From Gammaproteobacteria bacterium (lineage in GTDB: Bacteria > Pseudomonadota > Gammaproteobacteria > GCA-001735895): a stretch of 8,302 nucleotides of DNA. Positions 1 to 6,066 of this stretch are shown in pieces. The position numbers and the translations under genes are program-made. The stretch lies in the NCBI GenBank assembly GCA_024763185.1, contig JANTFY010000096.1, positions 1-8,302 on the forward strand, given 5' to 3'. The notes beneath the pieces were generated by a model, which was given only the letters and a program-made list of their open reading frames with translations, was not told the origin of the DNA and searched no databases. Positions within the stretch are counted from its first letter, which is position 1. Every line of letters starts with the position of its first letter.

Positions 1-158
1 CCCAGCGGCAGGGATTTTTCAGTCGTAAATAAAATCCCGGTGGCACTGAGATTTTTTACATTGCCATGGTAGGTTTGCCTGTCATTAAAGAGTTGATATT
101 CAAGAGCACTGTCCAGAGTCATTCTCTGGAAGTCTCTTTTCTCAGCGTAATCCACCAT
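1..158 (-). CDS. PilZ domain protein (N-terminal part, cut by window edge)
   Basis: This is a partial gene: 52 complete codons from an ATG at 158, leaving the window at position 1 without a stop. The translation carries both halves of the PilZ c-di-GMP binding signature: RxxxR at residues 8-12 (RDFQR) and N/DxSxxG at residues 36-41 (NLSATG), with the expected beta-strand spacing between them. PilZ proteins bind cyclic di-GMP and pass the signal to motility, adhesion or polysaccharide machinery. The start lies 9 bp after the stop of the STAS gene, so the two are probably co-transcribed and translationally linked. The Shine-Dalgarno sequence is weak. What follows the PilZ domain cannot be seen, so a single-domain or YcgR-like multi-domain protein is possible. 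The start at the extreme N-terminus argues against a YcgR N-terminal domain. Confidence 0.82.
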   Translation of the reverse strand, partial: MVDYAEKRDFQRMTLDSALEYQLFNDRQTYHGNVKNLSATGILFTTEKSLPL

Positions 159-167
159 GACCGGAAT

Positions 168-473
168 CTAGGCGATTTCGAACAATTTACCGAAGTTGGC
201 TACGTCCAGAATTTTTTTCACGTCTGCAGAAGCATTCACAATATCGATGCGCGAGCCTTCTCCACCGGCATGTTCACGCAATAATAACAACATGCCCAGG
301 GCAGAACTATCGAGATAGTCCGTGCCGGAGAGATCAACCACGTACTGGACACCTGCACCCTGGGTATCCACATAAGAAGATCGGAATTCGTCGTAAAGTT
401 GAAAGTCAAATTTTCCTGAAACGGCGATTGTGACTGTTTTACCGTCTTCAGAAACCTTACTGTTTATTGACAT
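168..473 (-). CDS. STAS domain protein (anti-sigma factor antagonist-like)
   Basis: This 101-residue protein is one complete STAS domain, the usual length for SpoIIAA/RsbV-like proteins. Residues 43-60 (VQYVVDLSGTDYLDSSALG) hold the hallmark beta-strand and the DSS motif. One of Ser56/Ser57 is the expected phosphorylation site, recognised by an anti-sigma-type kinase or controlled by a phosphatase partner. The ATG at 473 is preceded by AGGA about 7 nt upstream, which supports the start. In gammaproteobacteria such lone STAS proteins often sit beside chemosensory genes, and here the neighbours are an MCP (217 bp upstream) and PilZ (9 bp downstream). No partner kinase or phosphatase is in the window. 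The 474-690 leader contains a TATAAT at 561-566 on the minus strand but no convincing -35 hexamer, so its promoter is uncertain. Confidence 0.88.
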   Translation of the reverse strand: MSINSKVSEDGKTVTIAVSGKFDFQLYDEFRSSYVDTQGAGVQYVVDLSGTDYLDSSALGMLLLLREHAGGEGSRIDIVNASADVKKILDVANFGKLFEIA

Positions 474-672
474 AGTTTTATCCTGGTTACTTTTTTATTA
501 GAGAGTTTGGTTCGAATACTGATTCATTATGTTGTTGAGCATAGCATCTCAGAAAAAAAAATTATAATGAGTCCAGACTTTCAGGCCTTAGTTTGCCATA
601 ACCCTGTGTTTCGATGCTACGATTTGTTTGCATTTGTTTTCAGAAATTTAAAATTTATTGTACGGCCATCCT

Positions 673-692
673 AGGGTCTGTTAACAGGCCCT
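673..692. repeat. Inverted repeat over the MCP stop codon
   Basis: AGGGTCTGTTAACAGGCCCT forms an 8-bp stem around a TTAA loop. There is one non-Watson-Crick position: C-A as minus-strand RNA, U-G as plus-strand RNA. It overlaps the TAG stop (691-693) of the chemotaxis gene. No T-run follows on the minus strand, so it is not a classic intrinsic terminator. It may be a processing or 3'-end stabilising stem, or chance. Confidence 0.3.
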
Positions 693-1923
693 AAAACATT
701 TCTATCTCGCCCTGTTGCACTGAATTCTGATTGACGGCTTTATTCAGGGGTGTCTCCCATTCGCTTTTGAGCAGACTGATCTGCCCCTGAAAATTCTCCA
801 CCATTTGATGAATATCGGTTTCTTCGGCGAGCCCTTCCTGGGCCCTCAACTGGTGCAGTTTTTGATGCAAATTGATGACCAGATGATTCAGTCGCCCGAC
901 ATGATCATCACAGTAACTGACAACCTGGGTCACCACGTCATCAAACTGTAACGAACGCACCGCATTTGAAACGGCCAGATCAATGTCGTCACTGACCGTG
1001 GAAATCCGGTTTAACTCCATTTCGATTTCCTGATTATAAAGTTCCACAGATTTCAGCATATCCTGCACTCTTCGTTCAGAGGTAATGGTGCTATTCATGT
1101 CTTTTGATGCCATTTCAGAAACCACGGCCTTGGCGGCATTGATATCCGTTTTGGTATTCTGCACAACCAAACCAATTTGTTCACTAAAACGATTGGAATG
1201 CTGCGACAGGTTGCGCACTTCATCGGCCACCACCGCAAAACCACGCCCGGCCTCCCCGGCCCTGGCGGCTTCAATGGCAGCATTAAGAGCCAATAGATTG
1301 GTCTGATTGGCAATATCACTGACATCTTTTAACAGTGCGAACACTTCATCCATCTGTTTGGAAATGTCATCAATGGCATGCACCATCTTCATGCTGTTCT
1401 GGCTGGTATTCACCGTCAATTCTATAAATTGCTGTAATAATGTATGCGTTTCAGCTACAAAAACCTGGATATTAAAATCCTCTTGCATACCCTCATTTTC
1501 AGCTGCCTGCAGATTTACCAGAGCATGCACCAACGCCCCCTGGTGCTGGCTTTTTTCGGTCAATTCATTAAAACTGCCACCCAGAGTTCTGGTGGCATCC
1601 TGTACCACATTTTTAATCTGTGCCAGTGATTGTTGTAATTCAACGGATTGTTGCTCGATCAAACTCGCCAGGTCCTCCACCAGGCACATTAATTCCGTTG
1701 AAGCCTGCTGTTGGATCTCATTATTTTGCTGCACCCTGATGCCCTGCCTGAACACGGCGTCCCTGAAGCCATAAAAACACAACACCAGGAAGGCTGCCGT
1801 CAACAACACGGTCAGCCACAGCGAATTGACGGCTAGCTGGGCAATCAGGCCCAGTAATACGAACAAGGCCAGGACAGCAATTACCCGGTTTTGTCTCAAG
1901 ATTTCAATGTAATGCGGGTTCAT
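691..1923 (-). CDS. Methyl-accepting chemotaxis protein without a recognisable sensor domain
   Basis: This 410-residue membrane-anchored chemoreceptor has two hydrophobic segments (about 13-31 and 35-52) that form a hairpin with almost no periplasmic loop. A long coiled-coil follows. The conserved MCP signalling tip lies at about residues 200-240 and includes NQTNLLALNAAIEAARAGE and GRGFAVVADEVRNLS, the region that docks CheA and CheW. There is no ligand-binding domain and no clear HAMP domain. The C-terminal third contains SLQFDDVVTQ (324-333), a motif seen in several short MCPs. The last residues (EIEMF) only vaguely resemble a CheR-tethering pentapeptide. The gene overlaps the end of the ParA gene by 20 bp and has a poor ribosome binding site, so its translation is probably coupled to ParA. 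It may sense redox, membrane or cytoplasmic state, or act mainly as an array organiser. The signalling-domain call is secure; the stimulus is unknown. Confidence 0.92.
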   Translation of the reverse strand: MNPHYIEILRQNRVIAVLALFVLLGLIAQLAVNSLWLTVLLTAAFLVLCFYGFRDAVFRQGIRVQQNNEIQQQASTELMCLVEDLASLIEQQSVELQQSLAQIKNVVQDATRTLGGSFNELTEKSQHQGALVHALVNLQAAENEGMQEDFNIQVFVAETHTLLQQFIELTVNTSQNSMKMVHAIDDISKQMDEVFALLKDVSDIANQTNLLALNAAIEAARAGEAGRGFAVVADEVRNLSQHSNRFSEQIGLVVQNTKTDINAAKAVVSEMASKDMNSTITSERRVQDMLKSVELYNQEIEMELNRISTVSDDIDLAVSNAVRSLQFDDVVTQVVSYCDDHVGRLNHLVINLHQKLHQLRAQEGLAEETDIHQMVENFQGQISLLKSEWETPLNKAVNQNSVQQGEIEMF

Positions 1924-2692
1924 CGTTGCTCATAACTCTTCGGTAAAGGATATCATCGGCTAAAGCAGCATAATCTTGAGCACCATTGCTACGCCGGCTG
2001 TAGTCGAATATGGATTTCCCAAAACTGGGGCATTCTGCCAGGGGGGCATTTTCACGCACCGCGGTTGCCAGCAACTGCCGGGGAAAATACTTGATCAGTT
2101 TTTCCCTGACCTGGTTGGACAGTCGTCTACGGGTGGTAAACCGGGTCAATGCTATCCACATGGGTAATTCCTTTTGCATAAATCTTTCTGCACTTTTCAG
2201 GGTTCTCAACAGTTGAGACAGGCCGTGCAAAGCCAGGTAATCACTCGATACCGGAATAATGACCTCGCTGGCAGCAAACAGGGCATTAAAGTTGAGCAGG
2301 CCGGATGTCGGAGGGCAATCGATTAAAATCAGATCATAGTGGTGCAGCACCGGTTGCAACGCATTGCGCAAAACCATCGCCTGCTGACGGCCTTTGGCGG
2401 CCAGCTTTTCCACCTCACCCAGGCGCAACCCGGCGGGTATCAGGTGCAGGTTTTCACGCACATTGAGAATATACCCAGGCACCTCGGCATGCTCGAGAAA
2501 AAGTTCATCAACACCGTTTAAGCCGGTATCTTTCAAACCCAGACTGACCGATAAATGAGACTGGGGGTCAAGGTCGATGGCCAGGATGTTGAGGCCCTGG
2601 TCTGCATATGCACTGGCAATATTGAAACAGGTGGTGGTCTTTCCAACACCACCCTTGTGATTGAGGATAGCCAGTACGCGTGAGCCATCCAT
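1904..2692 (-). CDS. ParA/MinD-family ATPase in a chemotaxis operon
   Basis: This 262-residue ParA-type ATPase has the deviant Walker A at residues 12-20 (HKGGVGKTT, with signature Lys13 and Lys18). The switch I/A' motif is at 39-44 (IDLDPQ, Asp40) and Walker B at 121-128 (LILIDCPP, Asp125). It has the typical ParA C-terminal segment ECPSFGKSIFDYSRRSNGAQ. It has no N-terminal DNA-binding extension and no ParB gene is nearby. It sits 9 bp after a CheY-like gene and overlaps the MCP gene by 20 bp. Known relatives in chemotaxis loci position receptor arrays: ParC at the pole in Vibrio and PpfA for the cytoplasmic cluster of Rhodobacter. The same role here is inferred from context. The ATG at 2692 has no strong ribosome binding site, consistent with coupling to the upstream gene. 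Confidence 0.9.
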   Translation of the reverse strand: MDGSRVLAILNHKGGVGKTTTCFNIASAYADQGLNILAIDLDPQSHLSVSLGLKDTGLNGVDELFLEHAEVPGYILNVRENLHLIPAGLRLGEVEKLAAKGRQQAMVLRNALQPVLHHYDLILIDCPPTSGLLNFNALFAASEVIIPVSSDYLALHGLSQLLRTLKSAERFMQKELPMWIALTRFTTRRRLSNQVREKLIKYFPRQLLATAVRENAPLAECPSFGKSIFDYSRRSNGAQDYAALADDILYRRVMSNDEPALH

Positions 2693-2701
2693 AATGGTAA
2701 G

Positions 2702-3064
2702 TTAACCGAGTGCTTTTTTTATAACCGCCAGCAGTTGATCGGGGTTAAAGGGTTTAACAATCCAGCCTGTGGCACCGGCATTCTTACCGGCCATTTTTTT
2801 ATCACTGGAAGATTCCGTGGTGAGCATTAACAGGGGGGTGAATTTAAAACTGGGTAATTTCCTTAACTCGCTGATCAGGGTGATACCGTCCATATTCGGC
2901 ATATTGACGTCGGTAATCACCAAATCATATGCGCCTGATTTGGCCAGGCTCAATGCAACCACGCCATCTTCAGCTTCTGTAACTGTATGCCCTGCACTTT
3001 TGAGTGTAAATGAAACCATTTGTCGCATCGACGCTGAATCATCTACCGCAAGAATTGAAGCCAT
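2702..3064 (-). CDS. CheY-like single-domain response regulator
   Basis: This 120-residue protein is one receiver domain with every key residue: the acidic pair Asp8/Asp9, phospho-acceptor Asp52 in VITDVNMP, Thr82 in LMLTTES, and Lys104 in VKPF. An aromatic residue, Trp101, occupies the position of the E. coli CheY Tyr106 switch. The TGWIVKPF ending is common among CheY proteins of non-canonical chemosensory clusters. It should be phosphorylated by a CheA kinase that is not in this window. The output could be the flagellar motor or another partner. The ATG at 3064 is preceded by an excellent AGGAG at -9. It is the first gene of an apparent CheY-ParA-MCP operon and lies about 112 nt downstream of the start site predicted from a sigma-28 promoter. 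Confidence 0.93.
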   Translation of the reverse strand: MASILAVDDSASMRQMVSFTLKSAGHTVTEAEDGVVALSLAKSGAYDLVITDVNMPNMDGITLISELRKLPSFKFTPLLMLTTESSSDKKMAGKNAGATGWIVKPFNPDQLLAVIKKALG

Positions 3065-3128
3065 TCTTTACTCCTGATTTTATAGTTTATAACTACAGTG
3101 CAGAAAGCTATATTTTATCAGCCAGAAC

Positions 3129-3160
3129 ACTGCCGTGATATTGATTATGAATATAGCAGT
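3129..3160 (-). other. Possible stem-loop in the CheY-operon leader
   Basis: In the predicted untranslated leader the arms ACTGC and GCAGT (extended to 8 pairs with one G-U as minus-strand RNA) enclose a second stem, ATATT/AATAT, around a 7-nt loop. A smaller perfect hairpin, TAGTT-N3-AACTA, sits at 3083-3095 just upstream of the ribosome binding site. The region is AT-rich, so chance folding is possible. It does not match a known c-di-GMP riboswitch that I can recognise. Confidence 0.25.
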
Positions 3161-3182
3161 ATTTTTCTATATCACAGAAAAT

Positions 3183-3208
3183 ATATCGGCAAATTTCTTT
3201 TTTCTTTA
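3183..3208 (-). promoter_or_regulatory. Sigma-28 (FliA)-type promoter of the CheY-ParA-MCP operon
   Basis: On the minus strand TAAAG (-35, 3208-3204) is followed by GCCGATAT (-10, 3190-3183). The FliA consensus is TAAA-N15-GCCGATAA. The -35 is exact, the -10 matches 7 of 8, and the spacer is 14 nt, one short. Transcription would start near 3176 and give a leader of about 112 nt before the CheY ATG. This would make the operon a late flagellar-class transcription unit. Confidence 0.72.
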
Positions 3209-3250
3209 ACAGTACCTGACAGCCTTTGGAGAATAGAAAGAAAACCAAAT

Positions 3251-4168
3251 TCACGCCACGACATAACGGTGTTTACCATCCTTCTTTGCTCGATACATGG
3301 CCTGGTCAACACGTTTGAAAAAACGTTGATAATTATCCCCCGCATGTAACATGGACAGGCCAATGCTCATACCGATCTGCTTCGCTTGTGGGCAGGCATC
3401 ACACTCCATGTCATGAATACTGGAAAGGATTCGCTCGGCCACATCGATGGCACCCTGTACGTCGGTATGTGGCAGGGCACAGATGAATTCATCACCGCCA
3501 TAACGGAATAACATATCCGTATCGCGTAAACTGTTTTCAATAACTCGGGCAACCTCCTGCAATACCAGGTCTCCCGCATCGTGCCCGCAATCGTCATTGA
3601 TTTTTTTGAAACCATCCATGTCCATGATCATTAAAGCCAGACGTTGGTCATGGCGTTTGGCCAGACGGACCTCGCGAGGCAGTAACTTGTCCATGGCGGC
3701 CCGATTGTTTATCCCGGTCAGGGGGTCACGGTAAGCCGAGGTGAGCGCTGACTGATACATCAGGGCATTTTTCAACGGGTAAACCAGCGCGCATAACAGG
3801 TCTTCAAACTGGCACACCTCATTGGTGCTAAAAGGCTGTTTACGGTACAGGGTCAGTTCACCCAGATCCATCTGTTGAATGGTCAGGTGGTAATGCAGGC
3901 TGTGGCGTTCGATCTTGCCATGGCGCAGGGGTTTTGTTAACTGGTCGGATACGTAGCGATAACTGTCATGCGCAACCAGGCTTTGAACCTCGCTGGAAAA
4001 CACCCTGATAATATCGTTTATCTCCAGGTTACGGGATAGCAGGTCGGTAAGTTGCAGTATTTTTAAATACTGTTTATCACTGATGACCTGTTCCGACTTT
4101 CTCGAATCCAGGGCAATTACCTGCACCGGGTTTCTGGCCTCTCCCAAAAGCGATGTCGTCTGCTGCAT
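3251..4168 (-). CDS. Diguanylate cyclase with GAF-like sensor and intact GGDEF domain
   Basis: This 305-residue cytoplasmic protein has no signal peptide or membrane segment. Residues about 35-140 look like a GAF-type sensory domain (LGELTLYRKQPFS and a C-terminal PLKNAL helix). Residues 145-305 are a full GGDEF domain: DPLTGINNR at 148-156, the metal-binding strand MDMDGFKKIND at 182-192, the active-site GGDEF at 224-228, and the inhibitory RxxD site at 215-218 (RDTD), five residues upstream as expected. It should therefore make cyclic di-GMP from two GTP with product inhibition. The ATG at 4168 has AGGA about 9 nt upstream. A sigma-54 promoter precedes it and a separate sigma-28 promoter follows, so it is probably its own transcription unit upstream of the CheY operon. 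The signal bound by the GAF-like domain is unknown. Confidence 0.93.
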   Translation of the reverse strand: MQQTTSLLGEARNPVQVIALDSRKSEQVISDKQYLKILQLTDLLSRNLEINDIIRVFSSEVQSLVAHDSYRYVSDQLTKPLRHGKIERHSLHYHLTIQQMDLGELTLYRKQPFSTNEVCQFEDLLCALVYPLKNALMYQSALTSAYRDPLTGINNRAAMDKLLPREVRLAKRHDQRLALMIMDMDGFKKINDDCGHDAGDLVLQEVARVIENSLRDTDMLFRYGGDEFICALPHTDVQGAIDVAERILSSIHDMECDACPQAKQIGMSIGLSMLHAGDNYQRFFKRVDQAMYRAKKDGKHRYVVA

Positions 4169-4205
4169 AATTTCAATCCTGTTATTGATCTATCAGGTAT
4201 TCCTA

Positions 4206-4221
4206 TGCGAGTATCGTGCCA
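4206..4221 (-). promoter_or_regulatory. Sigma-54 (RpoN)-type promoter of the diguanylate cyclase gene
   Basis: The minus strand reads TGGCACGATACTCGCA. It matches the -24/-12 consensus TGGCACG-N4-TTGCA except for one base (T to C in the -12 element). The invariant GG and GC dinucleotides and their 10-nt spacing are kept. Transcription would start near 4195, leaving a leader of about 27 nt that contains the AGGA ribosome binding site. Such promoters need an enhancer-binding activator, and a candidate site lies upstream at 4283-4298. Confidence 0.75.
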
Positions 4222-4282
4222 TCATTGCATTTCATTTAAATTCAATAAGTTACAAGAACTAAAATAGTGCGCAGGCAGTTTT

Positions 4283-4298
4283 CGACAATTTATTGTCG
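4283..4298. promoter_or_regulatory. FleQ-like activator-site palindrome
   Basis: CGACAATTTATTGTCG is an inverted repeat with 6-7 bp arms. On the minus strand its inner 14 bases read GACAATAAATTGTC. The Pseudomonas FleQ consensus, as I recall it, is GTCaNTAAAtTGAC, and the site differs from it only at two symmetric positions. Its centre lies about 95 bp upstream of the predicted sigma-54 start, a normal distance for an upstream activating site. A weak hairpin or terminator is the main alternative, because five T follow on the plus strand. Confidence 0.5.
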
Positions 4299-4500
4299 TT
4301 TTTAACCTCTAAATTAAACCGATAAGTTGAAAATCTCCTGTTTCACGTTTTTTTGGCATCACTTTGAGTCACTAAAACGCCATTATTTTGTTTTAGCCGT
4401 CAAACATGATTCAACTTTCCGACTGACAAGCCGTAATAACCTATACTCAACTCATGCTAAAGGCGGCAGCTGCTGACCGAAGGTGGATAATATTTGCCCT

Positions 4501-6066
4501 ATGGACATCATTAACAGTCTCGCACCCGCGGTAAAACTCGAGGTTTTAACGCAAAAAGCCGGTGAAATCATAGCCCGATTACAACAGGCCGGACTTTTCA
4601 GGGCCATTGTCATTGAACAGCGTGGCAACAGCGTTCTGCTGGATACCGCCTATGGTAAATTATCCGGTAAATCGGAGCAGAACCTGAATAAAGGTGATGA
4701 AATCCTGGCCCGCATCGGCAGCCACTCGAGCGAACCCACACTTAAGGTTGAACAACACAGGGCCAAGGTCATCTCACTGGACAAAACCGCCATTAAACTG
4801 TTGGCCGACCAGGTATCAACCAAACCGGTTATCGCCCGGGTCATATCCCAACAGGCGCAGAGCACGCAGTTACAGATACAGTCGCAAACCTTGAACCTGC
4901 CTAAACAGGCCGCGCTGCAAACCGGTGAAACCCTTTTACTCAAACCGGGTAAACACCAGGGCATTGAAGTATCGAGGATCAAACCGCAGGTTATATTAAA
5001 AACCGCACTGGCCAACCTGTTACCCCGGCTCAGCGGATTGCCTGAGACGCATTTAAGTACACTGCAAAAACTGTCGGCGGAAATCCTGTCGGCCAAAACG
5101 GAACCTTTAGAAGCCCGATTATTGAAACAGCCAAAGACCGTCATCAGCCGTTCTGCCGAACCGGCTCAAAACGTTCAAATTAAAACAACAACACCGGCTC
5201 AGCCTGCACAACCTGTTCAGCCTGCTCAATCAGCTCAAACCTTGGCGCCTGCTCAAAATACGCAAGCGACTGCCTTTGCGAACAGGGAGGTTACATCTTC
5301 TTCACAGCTAAAAAACGTTCTGGCCTCGCTGGCCAGGCCTTTGGCACCTATCGAGGGTTTGAGGGCCGAGTCGGTTAAACACCTACTGGGTTTATTCACA
5401 TTGTTAAAACCCGGCGTCACCGGCAATAACCTGACAATGCCAAAGACTGTGCCAGAGTTACTGCGCGTGCTGGCCAGTGAACTTAAAAACTCACCCGACT
5501 CCATGCGCTTACTGGTTAACCAGGTCTATAACAAACAGGCAGGTGGCGAAAAAACTGCCACCAGTGAACGGTTGCTTCAGGACCTGTCAGCCTTTCTCAA
5601 ACTTGAATTGTTACAACAATCCGAACACAACCTGAACCAGATACTCACCCAGAAAACAGCGCTTAAATTACAGGTTGAAAACAACCAGCCGATTCAAATC
5701 AATCTCAATATTCCGATTCAGGTGGAAAATGAATCGCGCAATGTTGAACTGAGAATCCGTGAAAAACAGCGCAACGAACAGGCATCAGAACAACACTGGG
5801 AAATTGACCTGAGCTTTGAGTTTGGTTTACTGGGTTTAATCAGCACCCATATTCTGCTGTTGGATAACAAACTGTCAGCACACTTCTGGGCGCAAAGCCC
5901 TCAAACCAAAACCCTCATTGAGAACCACCTCGATCAGTTTAAAGGACAGCTTCAAAAATCCGGCTTTGAAACGGGTTTGTTTAATTGTTACCTGGGCAGC
6001 CCTCCTGAAAACACGGATGACAAACCCGTCTTGGTCAATGAAAACCTGGTGGATATCAAGGTATGA
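4501..6066 (+). CDS. FliK-like flagellar hook-length control protein
   Basis: This 521-residue protein ends in a recognisable FliK C-terminal (Flg_hook) domain at about residues 414-500. That domain includes the stretch LSAHFWAQSPQTKTLIENHL and the following FKGQLQKSGFETGLFNCYLG. FliK proteins act as molecular rulers that tell the FlhB export gate to switch from hook to filament substrates. The N-terminal 90 or so residues form a beta-rich segment. A disordered Pro/Ala/Gln linker with PAQ repeats lies at about 221-258. No signal peptide is visible, as expected for a type III substrate. The ATG at 4501 was chosen because AGGTGG lies at 4481-4486, though the 14-nt spacing is long. An in-frame GTG at 4483 would add six residues but lacks a ribosome binding site. 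The gene overlaps the FhlB gene by 4 bp (ATGA). No canonical fliK context (fliI, fliJ, fliL) is present, so it may be a second, accessory FliK. Confidence 0.8.
   Translation: MDIINSLAPAVKLEVLTQKAGEIIARLQQAGLFRAIVIEQRGNSVLLDTAYGKLSGKSEQNLNKGDEILARIGSHSSEPTLKVEQHRAKVISLDKTAIKLLADQVSTKPVIARVISQQAQSTQLQIQSQTLNLPKQAALQTGETLLLKPGKHQGIEVSRIKPQVILKTALANLLPRLSGLPETHLSTLQKLSAEILSAKTEPLEARLLKQPKTVISRSAEPAQNVQIKTTTPAQPAQPVQPAQSAQTLAPAQNTQATAFANREVTSSSQLKNVLASLARPLAPIEGLRAESVKHLLGLFTLLKPGVTGNNLTMPKTVPELLRVLASELKNSPDSMRLLVNQVYNKQAGGEKTATSERLLQDLSAFLKLELLQQSEHNLNQILTQKTALKLQVENNQPIQINLNIPIQVENESRNVELRIREKQRNEQASEQHWEIDLSFEFGLLGLISTHILLLDNKLSAHFWAQSPQTKTLIENHLDQFKGQLQKSGFETGLFNCYLGSPPENTDDKPVLVNENLVDIKV
5194..5256 (+). 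repeat. Short tandem PAQ-type codon repeat in the FliK-like linker
   Basis: A run of degenerate 9-bp units (mostly CCN-GCN-CAR) encodes repeated Pro-Ala-Gln triplets with Val, Ser and Thr-Leu variants, about seven units in all. It lies in the predicted disordered linker of the FliK-like protein, a region whose length often varies between strains. Confidence 0.7.

Larger units (their letters stand above)
4169..4500. other. Divergent control region between diguanylate cyclase and FliK-like gene
   Basis: This AT-rich stretch of 332 bp has no credible ORF. It contains the sigma-54 promoter (4206-4221) and the FleQ-like palindrome (4283-4298) described separately. On the plus strand a TATACT at 4442-4447 is positioned to serve as a -10 box for the FliK-like gene, with a start near 4454, but its -35 is weak. 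The palindrome is followed by TTTTT (4299-4303), so a short terminator on the plus strand is an alternative reading. A divergent spacer is an unlikely place for one. Confidence 0.6.

Noticed and set aside
561..566. TATAAT as the -10 of a STAS-PilZ promoter
   Set aside because: The hexamer is perfect on the minus strand, but no acceptable -35 lies 15-19 nt upstream, and the surrounding AT-rich sequence makes chance likely. It is mentioned only as a possibility under the STAS gene.
1307..1774. 155-codon plus-strand ORF opposite the MCP gene
   Set aside because: It is antisense to a firmly identified chemoreceptor coding region. Its Cys/Ser-rich translation is typical of a reverse-strand shadow, with no family resemblance.
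1904..2692. ParA as part of a plasmid or chromosome partition locus
   Set aside because: There is no parB gene, no parS-like palindrome cluster, and no replication gene. The operon partners are chemotaxis genes.
4283..4303. Reading the palindrome and T-run as an intrinsic terminator
   Set aside because: It stands between two divergently transcribed genes with nothing upstream to terminate. The stem is short and AT-rich, and the FleQ-like reading explains it better.
4318..4325. ACCGATAA as a sigma-28 -10 box for the FliK-like gene
   Set aside because: The -10 matches 7 of 8, but the base run 14-16 nt upstream is only T, with no TAAA-type -35. It would also leave a leader of more than 160 nt.
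4353..4367. TTGGCATCACTTTGA as a plus-strand sigma-54 promoter
   Set aside because: The -24 half is good, but the -12 GC is missing and the spacing is off by one. GG and GC spacing is nearly invariant in real sites.
4650..5144. 164-codon minus-strand ORF opposite the FliK-like gene
   Set aside because: It lies entirely within the FliK-like reading frame, is Cys-rich, and has no recognisable domain or ribosome binding site.
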